64,000 nucleotides of DNA, taken from positions 14,198,001 through 14,262,000 of the forward strand of contig CM082579.2 of assembly GCA_040954595.2 (NCBI GenBank), in the 5' to 3' direction. Positions 48,878 to 63,360 of this stretch are shown here, piece by piece. Made by a program: the position numbers and the translations under genes. The notes under the pieces were generated by a model. The model worked only from the letters and a program-made list of their open reading frames with translations, had not been told where the DNA came from and made no database searches. Position 1 is the stretch's first letter. Each line of letters opens with the position of its first letter. This DNA comes from Balanoglossus misakiensis. Lineage: Eukaryota; Hemichordata.

Positions 48878-51800
48878 TTTGACATAGGTATTTAATGCAT
48901 GTGCATGGGTATTTAATGTTGAATGTAAATTCCCAGGTTAATACATCTCCAAAAGCACTGTAATTTAAAATTGCTAATGTAAGGGTGACATTGAATCTGA
49001 TTCTTTGCATTATGGGAAATGGCGTAGCAAGCCTAATGATGCATCTGAGTAGATGGTGATGCAAGCTAAGCATTTTGATATAGGTACTAAATGTATATAC
49101 ATGGGTATTTAAAGTTGTCTGTAAATCCCCAGGTTAATACTTGGCAAAAAGCAATTTTATTTGACATTGCTAATGAAATGGTGACACTGAATCTGATTCT
49201 TTGCATCAGGGTAAATGGCGATGCAAGCTTGATGATGCATCCCGGTAGATAGTGATGCAAACACTTCACTGTGACATGGGTATTAAATGCATATGGGGAT
49301 TAAAAGTTGACTGAAAATCCCTGGGTTAATACAAGTCCAAAAGCACTGAAATTTGACATAGCTAATACAATGGTGACATTGAATTTGATTCTTTGCATTA
49401 GGGGAAATGGCAGAGCAAGCCTAATGATGCATCAGTGTAGATGGTGATCCAAGCTATGCTTTTTGACATAGGTATTTAATGCATGTGCATGGGTATTTAA
49501 TGTTGACTGTAAATCCCTGGGTTAATACAAATCCAAAAGCACTGTAATTTGACATTGCTAATACAACGGTGTCATTTAATTTGATTCTTTGCATCAGGGC
49601 AAATTGCGAAGCAAGCTTAATGATGCATCGGAGTATATGGTGATGCAAGCTATGCACTTTGACATACGTATTTAATGCATATGCATTGGTATTTAATGTT
49701 GACTGTAAATCCCCAGGTTAATACGTGGCCAAAAACACTGTAATTTGACATTGCTAATGCTACCGTGACACTAAATCTGATTCTTTGCATTAGGGTAAAT
49801 TGTGAAGCAAGCTTGATGATGCATCAGGATAGATGGTGTTTTAAGCCCCTCACATTGACATTGGAATATAACGCATATGGGGATTTAAAGTTAATTGTAA
49901 ATACCCAGGTTAATACATGGCCAAAAGCACTGTAATTTAAAATTGCTAATGCAATGGTGACATTGAATGTGATTCTTTGCATTAGGGGAACTGGCGTAGC
50001 AATCCTAATAGTGCATCAGAGTAGATGGTGATGCAAGCTCTGCACTTTGACATAGGTATTTAATGCATATGCATGTGTATTTAATGTTGACTATAAATCC
50101 TCAGGTGAATACATGGCCATAAACACTATAATTTGACATTGCTAATGAAATGGTGACACTGAATCTGATTCTTTGCATCAGGGCATATTGTGAAGCATGC
50201 TTGATGATGCATTAGGGTCAAAAGTGATGGAAACACTGCACTATGACATGGGTATTTAATGCATACGCATTGATATTTACAGTTGACTCTAAATCCCGAG
50301 GTTTATACATGGCTAAAAGCGCTGTAATTTAAAATTACTAATGCAAAGGTTACATTGAATATGGGTAAATGGTGAAGCAAGCTTGAAGATGCATCAGGGT
50401 AGCTGGTGTTTCAAGCCCTTCACATTGACATTGGAATATAATGCATATGGGGATTTAAAGTTGATTGTAAATCCCTAGGTTAATACATGGCCAAAAGCAA
50501 TTTTATTTGACATTGCTAATTGAACGATGACATTGAATCCGATTCTTTGCATCAGGGTAAATGGCGATGCAAGCTTGATGATGCATCACGGTAGATAGTG
50601 ATGCAAACACTTTACTTTGACATGGGTATTAAATGCATATGGGGATTTCAAGTTGTTTACAAATCCCTGGGTTAATACGCGTCCAAAAGCACTGTAATTT
50701 GACATTGCTAATGCGATGTTGACATTGAATGTAATTCTCCGCATTAGGGCAAATGGCAAAGCAAGCTTAATGATGCAATGGAGTAGACCGTGATGTAAGC
50801 TATGCATTTTGACATAGGTATTTAATGCATGTGCATGGGTATTAAATGTTGAATGTAAATTCTCAGGTTAATACATCTCCAAAAGCACTGTAATTTAAAA
50901 TTGCTAATGTAAGGGTGACATTGAATCTGATTCTTTGCATTAGGGGAAATGGCGTAGCAAGCCTAATGATCCATCTGAGTAGATGGTGATGCAAGCTAAG
51001 CATTTTGACATAGGTACTAAATGTATATACATGGGTATTTAAAGTTGTCTGTAAATCCCCAGGTTAATACATGGCCATAAGCATTATAATTTGACATTGC
51101 TAATGAAATGGTGACACTGAATCTGATTCTTTGCATCAGGGCATATTGTGAAGCATGCTTGATGATGTATTAGGGTCAATAGTGATGGAAACACTGCACT
51201 ATGACATGGGTATTTAATGCATGCGCATTGATATTTACAGTTGACTCTAAATCCTGAGGTTAATACATGGCTAAAAGTGCTGTAATTTAAAATTACTAAT
51301 GCAAAGGTTACATTGAATATGGGTAAATGGTGAAGCAAGCTTGAAGATGCATCAGGGTAGATGGTGTTTCAAGCCCTTCACATTGACATTGGAATATAAT
51401 GCATATGGGGATTTAAAATTGATTGTAAATCCCTAGGTTAATACGTGGCCAAAAGCAATTTTATTTGACATTGCTAATGCAACGATGACATTGAATCCGA
51501 TTCTTTGTATCAGGGTAAATGGCGATGCAAGCTTGATGATGCATCACGGTAGATAGTGATGCAAACACTTCACTTTGACATGGGCATTAAATGCATATGG
51601 GGATTTCAAGTTGATTACAAATCCCTGGGTTAATACGCGTCCAAAAGCACTGTAATTTGACATTGCTAATGCGTTGTTGACATTGAATGTAATTCTCCGC
51701 ATTAGGGCAAATGGCAAAGCAAGCTTAATGATGCAATGGAGTAGACGGTGATGCAAGCTATGCATTTTGACATAGGTATTTAATGCATGTGCATGGGTAT

Positions 51801-53640
51801 TTAATGTTGAATGTAAATTCCCAGGTTAATACATCTCCAAAAGCACTGTAATTTAAAATTGCTAATGTAAGGGTGACATTGAATCTGATTCTTTGCATTA
51901 TGGGAAATGGCGTAGCAAGCCTAATGATGCATCTGAGTAGATGGTGATGCAAGCTAAGCATTTTGATATAGGTACTAAATGTATATACATGGGTATTTAC
52001 AGTTGTCTGTAAATCCCCAGGTTAATACTTGGCAAAAAGCAATTTTATTTGACATTGCTAATGAAATGGTGACACTGAATCTGATTCTTTGCATCAGGGT
52101 AAATGGCGATGCAAGCTTGATGATGCATCCCGGTAGATAGTGATGCAAACACTTCACTGTGACATGGGTATTAAATGCATATGGGGATTAAAAGTTGACT
52201 GAAAATCCCTGGGTTAATACAAGTCCAAAAGCACTGAAATTTGACATAGCTAATACAATGGTGACATTGAATGTGATTCTTTGCATTAGGGGAAATGGCG
52301 TAGCAAGCCTAATGATGCATCAGTGTAGATGGTGATCCAAGCTATGCTTTTTGACATAGGTATTTAATGCATGTGCATGGGTATTTAATGTTGACTGTAA
52401 ATCCCTGGGTTAATACAAATCCAAAAGCACTGTAATTTGACATTGCTAATACAACGGTGTCATTTAATCTGATTCTTTGCATCAGGGCAAATTGCGAAGC
52501 AAGCTTAATGATGCATCGGAGTATATGGTGATGCAAGCTATGCACTTTGACATACGTATTTAATGCATATGCATTGGTATTTAATGTTGACTGTAAATCC
52601 CCAGGTTAATACATGGCCAAAAGCACTGTAATTTGACATTGCTAATGCTACCGTGACACTAAATCTGATTCTTTGCATTAGGGTAAATTGTGAAGCAAGC
52701 TTGATGATGCATCAGGATAGATGGTGTTTTAAGCCCCTCACATTGACATTGGAATATAACGCATATGGGGATTTAAAGTTAATTGTAAATACCCAGGTTA
52801 ATACATGGCCAAAAGCACTGTAATTTAAAATTGCTAATGCAATGGTGACATTGAATGTGATTCTTTGCATTAGGGGAACTGGCGTAGCAATCCTAATAGT
52901 GCATCAGAGTAGATGGTGATGCAAGCTCTGCACTTTGACATAGGTATTTAATGCATATGCATGTGTATTTAATGTTGACTATAAATCCTCAGGTGAATAC
53001 ATGGCCATAAACACTATAATTTGACATTGCTAATGAAATGGTGACACTGAATCTGATTCTTTGCATCAGGGCATATTGTGAAGCATGCTTGATGATGCAT
53101 TAGGGTCAATAGTGATGGAAACACTGCACTATGACATGGGTATTTAATGCATACGCATTGATATTTACAGTTGACTCTAAATCCCGAGGTTTATACATGG
53201 CAAAAAGCGCTGTAATTTAAAATTACTAATGCAAAGGTTACATTGAATATGGGTAAATGGTGAAGCAAGCTTGAAGATGCATCAGGGTAGCTGGTGTTTC
53301 AAGCCCTTCACATTGACATTGGAATATAATGCATATGGGGATTTAAAATTGATTGTAAATCCCTAGGTTAATACATGGCCAAAAGCACTGTAATTTAAAA
53401 TTGCTATTGCAATGGTGACATTGAATGTGATTCTTTGCATCAGGGCATATTGTGAAGCATGCTTGATGATGCATTAGGGTCAATAGTGATGGAAACACTG
53501 CACTATGACATGGGTATTTAATGCATACGCATTGATATTTACAGTTGACTCTTAATCCCGAGGTTAATACATGGCTAAAAGCGCTGTAATTTAAAATTAC
53601 TAATGCAAAGGTTACATTAAATATGGGTAAATGGTGAAGC
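48870..53640 (+). repeat. 2888-bp duplication within the satellite
   Basis: Landmarks at 48870, 49087 and 49454 recur at 51758, 51975 and 52342, each 2888 bp apart (about 15 monomers). It includes the 1332-bp type units, so it is a later, larger duplication. Confidence 0.85.
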
Positions 53641-56600
53641 AAGCTTGAAGATGCATCAGGGTAGATGGTGTTTCAAGCCCTTCACATTGACTTGGAATAT
53701 AATGCATATGGGGATTTAAAATTGATTGTAAATCCCTAGGTTAATACGTGGCCAAAAGCAATTTTATTTGACATTGCTAATGCAACGATGACATTGAATC
53801 CGATTCTTTGCATCAGGGTAAATGGCGATGCAAGCTTGATGATGCATCATGGTAGATAGTGATGCAAACACTTCACTTTGACATGGGCATTAAATGCATA
53901 TGGGGATTTCAAGTTGATTACAAATCCCTGGATTAATATGCGTCCAAAAGCACTGTAATTTGACATTGCTAATGCGATGTTGACATTGAATGTAATTCTC
54001 CGCATTAGGGCAAATGGCAAAGCAAGCTTAATGATGCAATGGAGTAGACGGTGATGCAAGCTATGCATTTTGACATAGGTATTTAATGCATGTGCATGGG
54101 TATTTAATGTTGAATGTAAATTCCCAGGTTAATACATCTCCAAAAGCACTGTAATTTAAAATTGCTAATGTAAGGGTGACATTGAATCTGATTCTTTGCA
54201 TTATGGGAAATGGCCTAACAAGCCTAATGATCCATCTGAGTAGATGGTGATGCAAGCTAAGCATTTTGACATAGGTACTAAATGTATATACATGGGTATT
54301 TAAAGTTGTCTGTAAATCCCCAGGTTAATACATGGCCATAAGCTCTATAATTTGACATTGCTAATGAAATGGTGACACTGAATCTGATTCTTTGCATCAG
54401 GGCATATTGTGAAGCATGCTTGATGATGTATTAGTGTCAACAGTGATGGAAACACTGCACTATGACATGGGTATTTAATGCATATGCATTGATATTTACA
54501 GTTGACTCTAAATCCCGAGGTTAATACATGGCTAAAAGCGCTGTAATTTAAAATTACTAATGCAAAGGTTACATTAAATATGGGTAAATGGTGAAGCAAG
54601 CTTGAAGATGCATCAGGGTAGATGGTGTTTCAAGCCCTTCACATTGACTTGGAATATAATGCATATGGGGATTTAAAATTGATTGTAAATCCCTAGGTTA
54701 ATACGTGGCCAAAAGCAATTTTATTTGACATTGCTAATGCAACGATGACATTGAATCCGATTCTTTGCATCAGGGTAAATGGCGATGCAAGCTTGATGAT
54801 GCATCATGGTAGATAGTGATGCAAACACTTCACTTTGACATGGGCATTAAATGCATATGGGGATTTCAAGTTGATTACAAATCTCTGGATTAATACGCGT
54901 CCAAAAGCACTGTAATTTGACATTGCTAATGCGATGTTGACATTGAATGTAATTCTCCGCATTAGGGCAAATGGCAAAGCAAGCTTAATGATGCAATGGA
55001 GTAGACGGTGATGCAAGCTATGCATTTTGACATAGGTATTTAATGCATGTGCATGGGTATTTAATGTTGAATGTAAATTCCCAGGTTAATACATCTCCAA
55101 AAGCACTGTAATTTAAAATTGCTAATGTAAGGGTGACATTGAATCTGATTCTTTGCATTATGGGAAATGGCCTAATAAGCCTAATGATCCATCTGAGTAG
55201 ATGGTGATGCAAGCTAAGCATTTTGACATAGGTACTAAATGTATATACATGGGTATTTAAAGTTGTCTGTAAATCCCCAGGTTAATACATGGCCATAAGC
55301 TCTATAATTTGACATTGCTAATGAAATGGTGACACTGAATCTGATTCTTTGCATCAGGGCATATTGTGAAGCATGCTTGATGATGTATTAGTGTCAACAG
55401 TGATGGAAACACTGCACTATGACATGGGTATTTAAAGCATATGCATTGATATTTACAGTTGACTCTAAATCCCGAGGTTAATACATGGCTAAAAGCGCTG
55501 TAATTTAAAATTACTAATGCAAAGGTTACATTAAATATGGGTAAATGGTGAAGCAAGCTTGAAGATGCATCAGGGTAGATGGTGTTTCAAGCCCTTCACA
55601 TTGACTTGGAATATAATGCATATGGGGATTTAAAATTGATTGTAAATCCCTAGGTTAATACGTGGCCAAAAGCAATTTTATTTGACATTGCTAATGCAAC
55701 GATGACATTGAATCCGATTCTTTGCATCAGGGTAAATGGCGATGCAAGCTTGATGATGCATCATGGTAGATAGTGATGCAAACACTTCACTTTGACATGG
55801 GCATTAAATGCATATGGGGATTTCAAGTTGATTACAAATCCCTGGATTAATATGCGTCCAAAAGCACTGTAATTTGACATTGCTAATGCGATGTTGACAT
55901 TGAATGTAATTCTCCGCATTAGGGCAAATGGCAAAGCAAGCTTAATGATGCAATGGAGTAGACGGTGATGCAAGCTATGCATTTTGACATAGGTATTTAA
56001 TGCATGTGCATGGGTATTTAATGTTGAATGTAAATTCCCAGGTTAATACATCTCCAAAAGCACTGTAATTTAAAATTGCTAATGTAAGGGTGACATTGAA
56101 TCTGATTCTTTGCATTATGGGAAATGGCCTAACAAGCCTAATGATCCATCTGAGTAGATGGTGATGCAAGCTAAGCATTTTGACATAGGTACTAAATGTA
56201 TATACATGGGTATTTAAAGTTGTCTGTAAATCCCCAGGTTAATACATGGCCATAAGCTCTATAATTTGACATTGCTAATGAAATGGTGACACTGAATCTG
56301 ATTCTTTGCATCAGGGCATATTGTGAAGCATGCTTGATGATGTATTAGTGTCAACAGTGATGGAAACACTGCACTATGACATGGGTATTTAACGCATATG
56401 CATTGATATTTACAGTTGACTCTAAATCCCGAGGTTAATACATGGCTAAAAGCGCTGTAATTTAAAATTACTAATGCAAAGGTTACATTAAATATGGGTA
56501 AATGGTGAAGCAAGCTTGAAGATGCATCAGGGTAGATGGTGTTTCAAGCCCTTCACATTGACTTGGAATATAATGCATATGGGGATTTAAAATTGATTGT

Positions 56601-59600
56601 AAATCCCTAGGTTAATACGTGGCCAAAAGCAATTTTATTTGACATTGCTAATGCAACGATGACATTGAATCCGATTCTTTGCATCAGGGTAAATGGCGAT
56701 GCAAGCTTGATGATGCATCATGGTAGATAGTGATGCAAACACTTCACTTTGACATGGGCATTAAATGCATATGGGGATTTCAAGTTGATTACAAATCCCT
56801 GGATTAATACGCGTCCAAAAGCACTGTAATTTGACATTGCTAATGCGATGTTGACATTGAATGTAATTCTCCGCATTAGGGCAAATGGCAAAGCAAGCTT
56901 AATGATGCAATGGAGTAGACGGTGATGCAAGCTATGCATTTTGACATAGGTATTTAATGCATGTGCATGGGTATTTAATGTTGAATGTAAATTCCCAGGT
57001 TAATACATCTCCAAAAGCACTGTAATTTAAAATTGCTAATGTAAGGGTGACATTGAATCTGATTCTTTGCATTATGGGAAATGGCCTAACAAGCCTAATG
57101 ATCCATCTGAGTAGATGGTGATGCAAGCTAAGCATTTTGACATAGGTACTAAATGTATATACATGGGTATTTAAAGTTGTCTGTAAATCCCCAGGTTAAT
57201 ACATGGCCATAAGCTCTATAATTTGACATTGCTAATGAAATGGTGACACTGAATCTGATTCTTTGCATCAGGGCATATTGTGAAGCATGCTTGATGATGT
57301 ATTAGTGTCAACAGTGATGGAAACACTGCACTATGACATGGGTATTTAATGCATATGCATTGATATTTACAGTTGACTCTAAATCCCGAGGTTAATACAT
57401 GGCTAAAAGCGCTGTAATTTAAAATTACTAATGCAAAGGTTACATTAAATATGGGTAAATGGTGAAGCAAGCTTGAAGATGCATCAGGGTAGATGGTGTT
57501 TCAAGCCCTTCACATTGACTTGGAATATAATGCATATGGGGATTTAAAATTGATTGTAAATCCCTAGGTTAATACGTGGCCAAAAGCAATTTTATTTGAC
57601 ATTGCTAATGCAACGATGACATTGAATCCGATTCTTTGCATCAGGGTAAATGGCGATGCAAGCTTGATGATGCATCATGGTAGATAGTGATGCAAACACT
57701 TCACTTTGACATGGGCATTAAATGCATATGGGGATTTCAAGTTGATTACAAATCCCTGGATTAATATGCGTCCAAAAGCACTGTAATTTGACATTGCTAA
57801 TGCGATGTTGACATTGAATGTAATTCTCCGCATTAGGGCAAATGGCAAAGCAAGCTTAATGATGCAATGGAGTAGACGGTGATGCAAGCTATGCATTTTG
57901 ACATAGGTATTTAATGCATGTGCATGGGTATTTAATGTTGAATGTAAATTCCCAGGTTAATACATCTCCAAAAGCACTGTAATTTAAAATTGCTAATGTA
58001 AGGGTGACATTGAATCTGATTCTTTGCATTATGGGAAATGGCCTAACAAGCCTAATGATCCATCTGAGTAGATGGTGATGCAAGCTAAGCATTTTGACAT
58101 AGGTACTAAATGTATATACATGGGTATTTAAAGTTGTCTGTAAATCCCCAGGTTAATACATGGCCATAAGCTCTATAATTTGACATTGCTAATGAAATGG
58201 TGACACTGAATCTGATTCTTTGCATCAGGGCATATTGTGAAGCATGCTTGATGATGTATTAGTGTCAACAGTGATGGAAACACTGCACTATGACATGGGT
58301 ATTTAATGCATATGCATTGATATTTACAGTTGACTCTAAATCCCGAGGTTAATACATGGCTAAAAGCGCTGTAATTTAAAATTACTAATGCAAAGGTTAC
58401 ATTAAATATGGGTAAATGGTGAAGCAAGCTTGAAGATGCATCAGGGTAGATGGTGTTTCAAGCCCTTCACATTGACTTGGAATATAATGCATATGGGGAT
58501 TTAAAATTGATTGTAAATCCCTAGGTTAATACGTGGCCAAAAGCAATTTTATTTGACATTGCTAATGCAACGATGACATTGAATCCGATTCTTTGCATCA
58601 GGGTAAATGGCGATGCAAGCTTGATGATGCATCATGGTAGATAGTGATGCAAACACTTCACTTTGACATGGGCATTAAATGCATATGGGGATTTCAAGTT
58701 GATTACAAATCCCTGGATTAATACGCGTCCAAAAGCACTGTAATTTGACATTGCTAATGCGATGTTGACATTGAATGTAATTCTCCGCATTAGGGCAAAT
58801 GGCAAAGCAAGCTTAATGATGCAATGGAGTAGACGGTGATGCAAGCTATGCATTTTGACATAGGTATTTAATGCATGTGCATGGGTATTTAATGTTGAAT
58901 GTAAATTCCCAGGTTAATACATCTCCAAAAGCACTGTAATTTAAAATTGCTAATGTAAGGGTGACATTGAATCTGATTCTTTGCATTATGGGAAATGGCC
59001 TAACAAGCCTAATGATCCATCTGAGTAGATGGTGATGCAAGCTAAGCATTTTGACATAGGTACTAAATGTATATACATGGGTATTTAAAGTTGTCTGTAA
59101 ATCCCCAGGTTAATACATGGCCATAAGCTCTATAATTTGACATTGCTAATGAAATGGTGACACTGAATCTGATTCTTTGCATCAGGGCATATTGTGAAGC
59201 ATGCTTGATGATGTATTAGTGTCAACAGTGATGGAAACACTGCACTATGACATGGGTATTTAATGCATATGCATTGATATTTACAGTTGACTCTAAATCC
59301 CGAGGTTAATACATGGCTAAAAGCGCTGTAATTTAAAATTACTAATGCAAAGGTTACATTAAATATGGGTAAATGGTGAAGCAAGCTTGAAGATGCATCA
59401 GGGTAGATGGTGTTTCAAGCCCTTCACATTGACTTGGAATATAATGCATATGGGGATTTAAAATTGATTGTAAATCCCTAGGTTAATACGTGGCCAAAAG
59501 CAATTTTATTTGACATTGCTAATGCAACGATGACATTGAATCCGATTCTTTGCATCAGGGTAAATGGCGATGCAAGCTTGATGATGCATCATGGTAGATA

Positions 59601-61931
59601 GTGATGCAAACACTTCACTTTGACATGGGCATTAAATGCATATGGGGATTTCAAGTTGATTACAAATCCCTGGATTAATACGCGTCCAAAAGCACTGTAA
59701 TTTGACATTGCTAATGCGATGTTGACATTGAATGTAATTCTCCGCATTAGGGCAAATGGCAAAGCAAGCTTAATGATGCAATGGAGTAGACGGTGATGCA
59801 AGCTATGCATTTTGACATAGGTATTTAATGCATGTGCTTGGGTATTTAATGTTGAATGTAAATTCCCAGGTTAATACATCTCCAAAAGCACTGTAATTTA
59901 AAATTGCTAATGTAAGGGTGACATTGAATCTGATTCTTTGCATTATGGGAAATGGCATAGCAAGCCTAATGATCCATCTGAGTAGATGGTGATGCAAGCT
60001 AAGCATTTTGATATAGTTACTAAATGTATATACATGGGTATTTAAAGTTGTCTGTAAATCCCCAGGTTAATTCTTGGCAAAAAGCAATTTTATTTTACAT
60101 TGCTAATGAAATGGTGACACTGAATCTGATTCTTTGCATCAGGGTAAATGGCGATGCAAGCTTGATGATGCATCCCGGTAGATAGTGATGCAAACACTTC
60201 ACTGTGACATGGGTATTAAATGCATATGGGGATTAAAAGTTGATTACAAATCCCTGGATTAATACGCGTCCAAAAGCACTGTAATTTGACATTGCTAATG
60301 CGATGTTGACATTGAATGTAATTCTCCGCATTAGGGCAAATGGCAAAGCAAGCTTAATGATGCATCATGGTAGATAGTGATGCAAACACTTCACTTTGAC
60401 ATGGGCATTAAATGCATATGGGGATTTCAAGTTGATTACAAATCCCTGGATTAATACGCGTCCAAAAGCACTGTAATTTGACATTGCTAATGCGATGTTG
60501 ACATTGAATGTAATTCTCCGCATTAGGGCAAATGGCAAAGCAAGCTTAATGATGCATCATGGTAGATAGTGATGCAAACACTTCACTTTGACATGGGCAT
60601 TAAATGCATATGGGGATTTCAAGTTGATTACAAATCCCTGGATTAATACGCGTCCAAAAGCACTGTAATTTGACATTGCTAATGCGATGTTGACATTGAA
60701 TGTAATTCTCCGCATTAGGGCAAATGGCAAAGCAAGCTTAATGATGCAATGGAGTAGACGGTGATGCAAGCTATGCATTTTGACATAGGTATTTAATGCA
60801 TGTGCATGGGTATTTAATGTTGAATGTAAATTCCCAGGTTAATACATCTCCAAAAGCACTGTAATTTAAAATTGCTAATGTAAGGGTGACATTGAATCTG
60901 ATTCTTTGCATTATGGGAAATGGCCTAACAAGCCTAATGATCCATCTGAGTAGATGGTGATGCAAGCTAAGCATTTTGACATAGGTACTAAATGTATATA
61001 CATGGGTATTTAAAGTTGTCTGTAAATCCCCAGGTTAATACATGGCCATAAGCTCTATAATTTGACATTGCTAATGAAATGGTGACACTGAATCTGATTC
61101 TTTGCATCAGGGCATATTGTGAAGCATGCTTGATGATGTATTAGTGTCAACAGTGATGGAAACACTGCACTATGACATGGGTATTTAATGCATATGCATT
61201 GATATTTACAGTTGACTCTAAATCCCGAGGTTAATACATGGCTAAAAGCGCTGTAATTTAAAATTACTAATGCAAAGGTTACATTAAATATGGGTAAATG
61301 GTGAAGCAAGCTTGAAGATGCATCAGGGTAGATGGTGTTTCAAGCCCTTCACATTGACTTGGAATATAATGCATATGGGGATTTAAAATTGATTGTAAAT
61401 CCCTAGGTTAATACGTGGCCAAAAGCAATTTTATTTGACATTGCTAATGCAACGATGACATTGAATCCGATTCTTTGCATCAGGGTAAATGGCGATGCAA
61501 GCTTGATGATGCATCATGGTAGATAGTGATGCAAACACTTCACTTTGACATGGGCATTAAATGCATATGGGGATTTCAAGTTGATTACAAATCCCTGGAT
61601 TAATACGCGTCCAAAAGCACTGTAATTTGACATTGCTAATGCGATGTTGACATTGAATGTAATTCTCCGCATTAGGGCAAATGGCAAAGCAAGCTTAATG
61701 ATGCAATGGAGTAGACGGTGATGCAAGCTATGCATTTTGACATAGGTATTTAATGCATGTGCTTGGGTATTTAATGTTGAATGTAAATTCCCAGGTTAAT
61801 ACATCTCCAAAAGCACTGTAATTTAAAATTGCTAATGTAAGGGTGACATTGAATCTGATTCTTTGCATTATGGGAAATGGCATAGCAAGCCTAATGATCC
61901 ATCTGAGTAGATGGTGATGCAAGCTAAGCAT
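53640..61931 (+). repeat. 957-bp higher-order repeat (five monomers), about eight and a half copies
   Basis: The same landmark occurs at 53847, 54804, 55761, 56718, 57675, 58632 and 59589, always 957 bp apart, then at 60557 (968 bp) and 61514 (957 bp). Copies differ by only a few bases, the youngest-looking part of the array. Confidence 0.95.
60239..60640 (+). repeat. Local triplication of a single 192-bp monomer
   Basis: GTTGATTACAAATCCCTGGA occurs at 60239, 60431 and 60623, exactly 192 bp apart, with nearly identical monomers between. This accounts for the one irregular 968-bp step in the 957-bp series. Confidence 0.85.
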
Positions 61932-62599
61932 TTTGATATAGTTACTAAATGTATATACATGGGTATTTAAAGTTGTCTGTAAATCCCCAGGTTAATTCTT
62001 GGCAAAAAGCAATTTTATTTTACATTGCTAATGAAATGGTGACACTGAATCTGATTCTTTGCATCAGGGTAAATGGCGATGCAAGCTTGATGATGCATCC
62101 CGGTAGATAGTGATGCAAACACTTCACTGTGACATGGGTATTAAATGCATATGGGGATTAAAAGTTGACTGAAAATCCCTGGGTTAATACAAGTCCAAAA
62201 GCACTGAAATTTGACATAGCTAATACAATGGTGACATTGAATGTGATTCTTTGCATTAGGGGAAATGGCGTAGCAAGCCTAATGATGCATCAGTGTAGAT
62301 GGTGATCCAAGCTCTGCGCTTTGGCATACGTATTTAATGCATGTGCATGGGTATTTAATGTTGAATGTAAATTCCCAGGTTAATATATGCATGGGTATTT
62401 AATGTTGACTGTAAATCCCTAGGTTAATACATGGCCATAAGTACTGTAAGGGGTAGATGGTGATGCAAGCTCTGCACTTTGACATGGGGATTAAATGCAT
62501 GCTGAGGGGGATTTTAAGTTGTCTGTAAATCCCCAGGTTGATATGTGGCCAAAAGCACTGTAATTTGACATTGCTAATGATGGTGAGCTGTACTCCCCA

Positions 62600-63360
62600 G
62601 GGAGTTGAATGGAATGTTTAGGTCCAACGACCTAGGTCAAATGACCATGGGACAACTTTAAAGCATGTTGAGATTTAATGTGCTACATAAGTTATAAATA
62701 TTATATTAATATTATTACATAAACAACACTCTTACCTAGCTAAGGAAGTGGTCAGGTGAAAAATATTTGCAGAGCTGACCAATTATTTAAGGAATATTAA
62801 AGTTGGGTAATTTGGACGTATTCATACGGGTGTTGGTCAATGGAAAGTCCTTTGTTCATTTTCAAAATGGCAACCAAAAATGCGAACAAAACACACTGAA
62901 TTATGTACGGGATATTGGTGTTGCCTAATTTGCGGGTTTCCACATTTACTTAAACTCTCACAGGGAGACAAATGTCACAGCAAACGGAAAAATGACTATG
63001 CTACACACAACACTTTTATTGATCATGGAAAATGTTCATGAGAATTGTGTTATGGTACTTTTCGGGGCTCACGACCTGTGTTATAGGAAATCTGACAAGG
63101 AATCCAAACTGTACCACATACACAACACTTTAATTAAGCATGGGAAATGGTCCTGAGAACAATATTCTCAGAGTTGACAAACTGTGTTATCTGCGTTATA
63201 TTGATGTTGTCTAATTTACACGCCTGTACATTTATTTATACTCTGACTTTGAGCTTAATAAGGCAGCGCCTGCTAAGGTCAATTTGCCACGTACACTTTT
63301 AATTAGCATAGATAATGATCATGATAACTTCATTTTCAGAGCTGACAAACTGTGTTATGT
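62600..63360. repeat. Diverged repeats beyond the satellite edge
   Basis: Loosely related blocks recur about every 130-180 bases: CACAACACTTTTATTGATCATGG, then CACAACACTTTAATTAAGCATGG, then ACTTTTAATTAGCAT..AATGATCATGA. Each is followed by variants of AGAGTTGACAAACTGTGTTAT. Old tandem repeat; no gene seen. Confidence 0.6.

Larger units (their letters stand above)
42960..62600 (+). repeat. About 192-bp satellite array, roughly 100 copies
   Basis: GGTTAATAC..GGCCAAAAGCA recurs every 188-196 bp (43003, 43199, 43391, 43587 and onward). Each monomer continues CTGTAATTTGACATTGCTAA, TGACATTGAATCTGATTCTT, TGCATCAGGGTAAATGG, GCAAGCTTGATGATGCATC, GTAGATGGTGATGCAAGC, TTTGACATAGGTATTTAATG and CATATGCATGGGTATTTAAT. 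All units have the same orientation. The left end is diverse; the right half is made of near-identical higher-order repeats. It is unrelated to the 116-bp satellite. No real gene lies inside it. Confidence 0.97.

Noticed and set aside
45992-61931. Dozens of recurring minus-strand ORFs of 67-99 codons
   Set aside because: They repeat at exactly the higher-order periods of the satellite, begin and end at arbitrary points in monomers, and have no recognisable domain. They reflect low stop density on one strand of an array.
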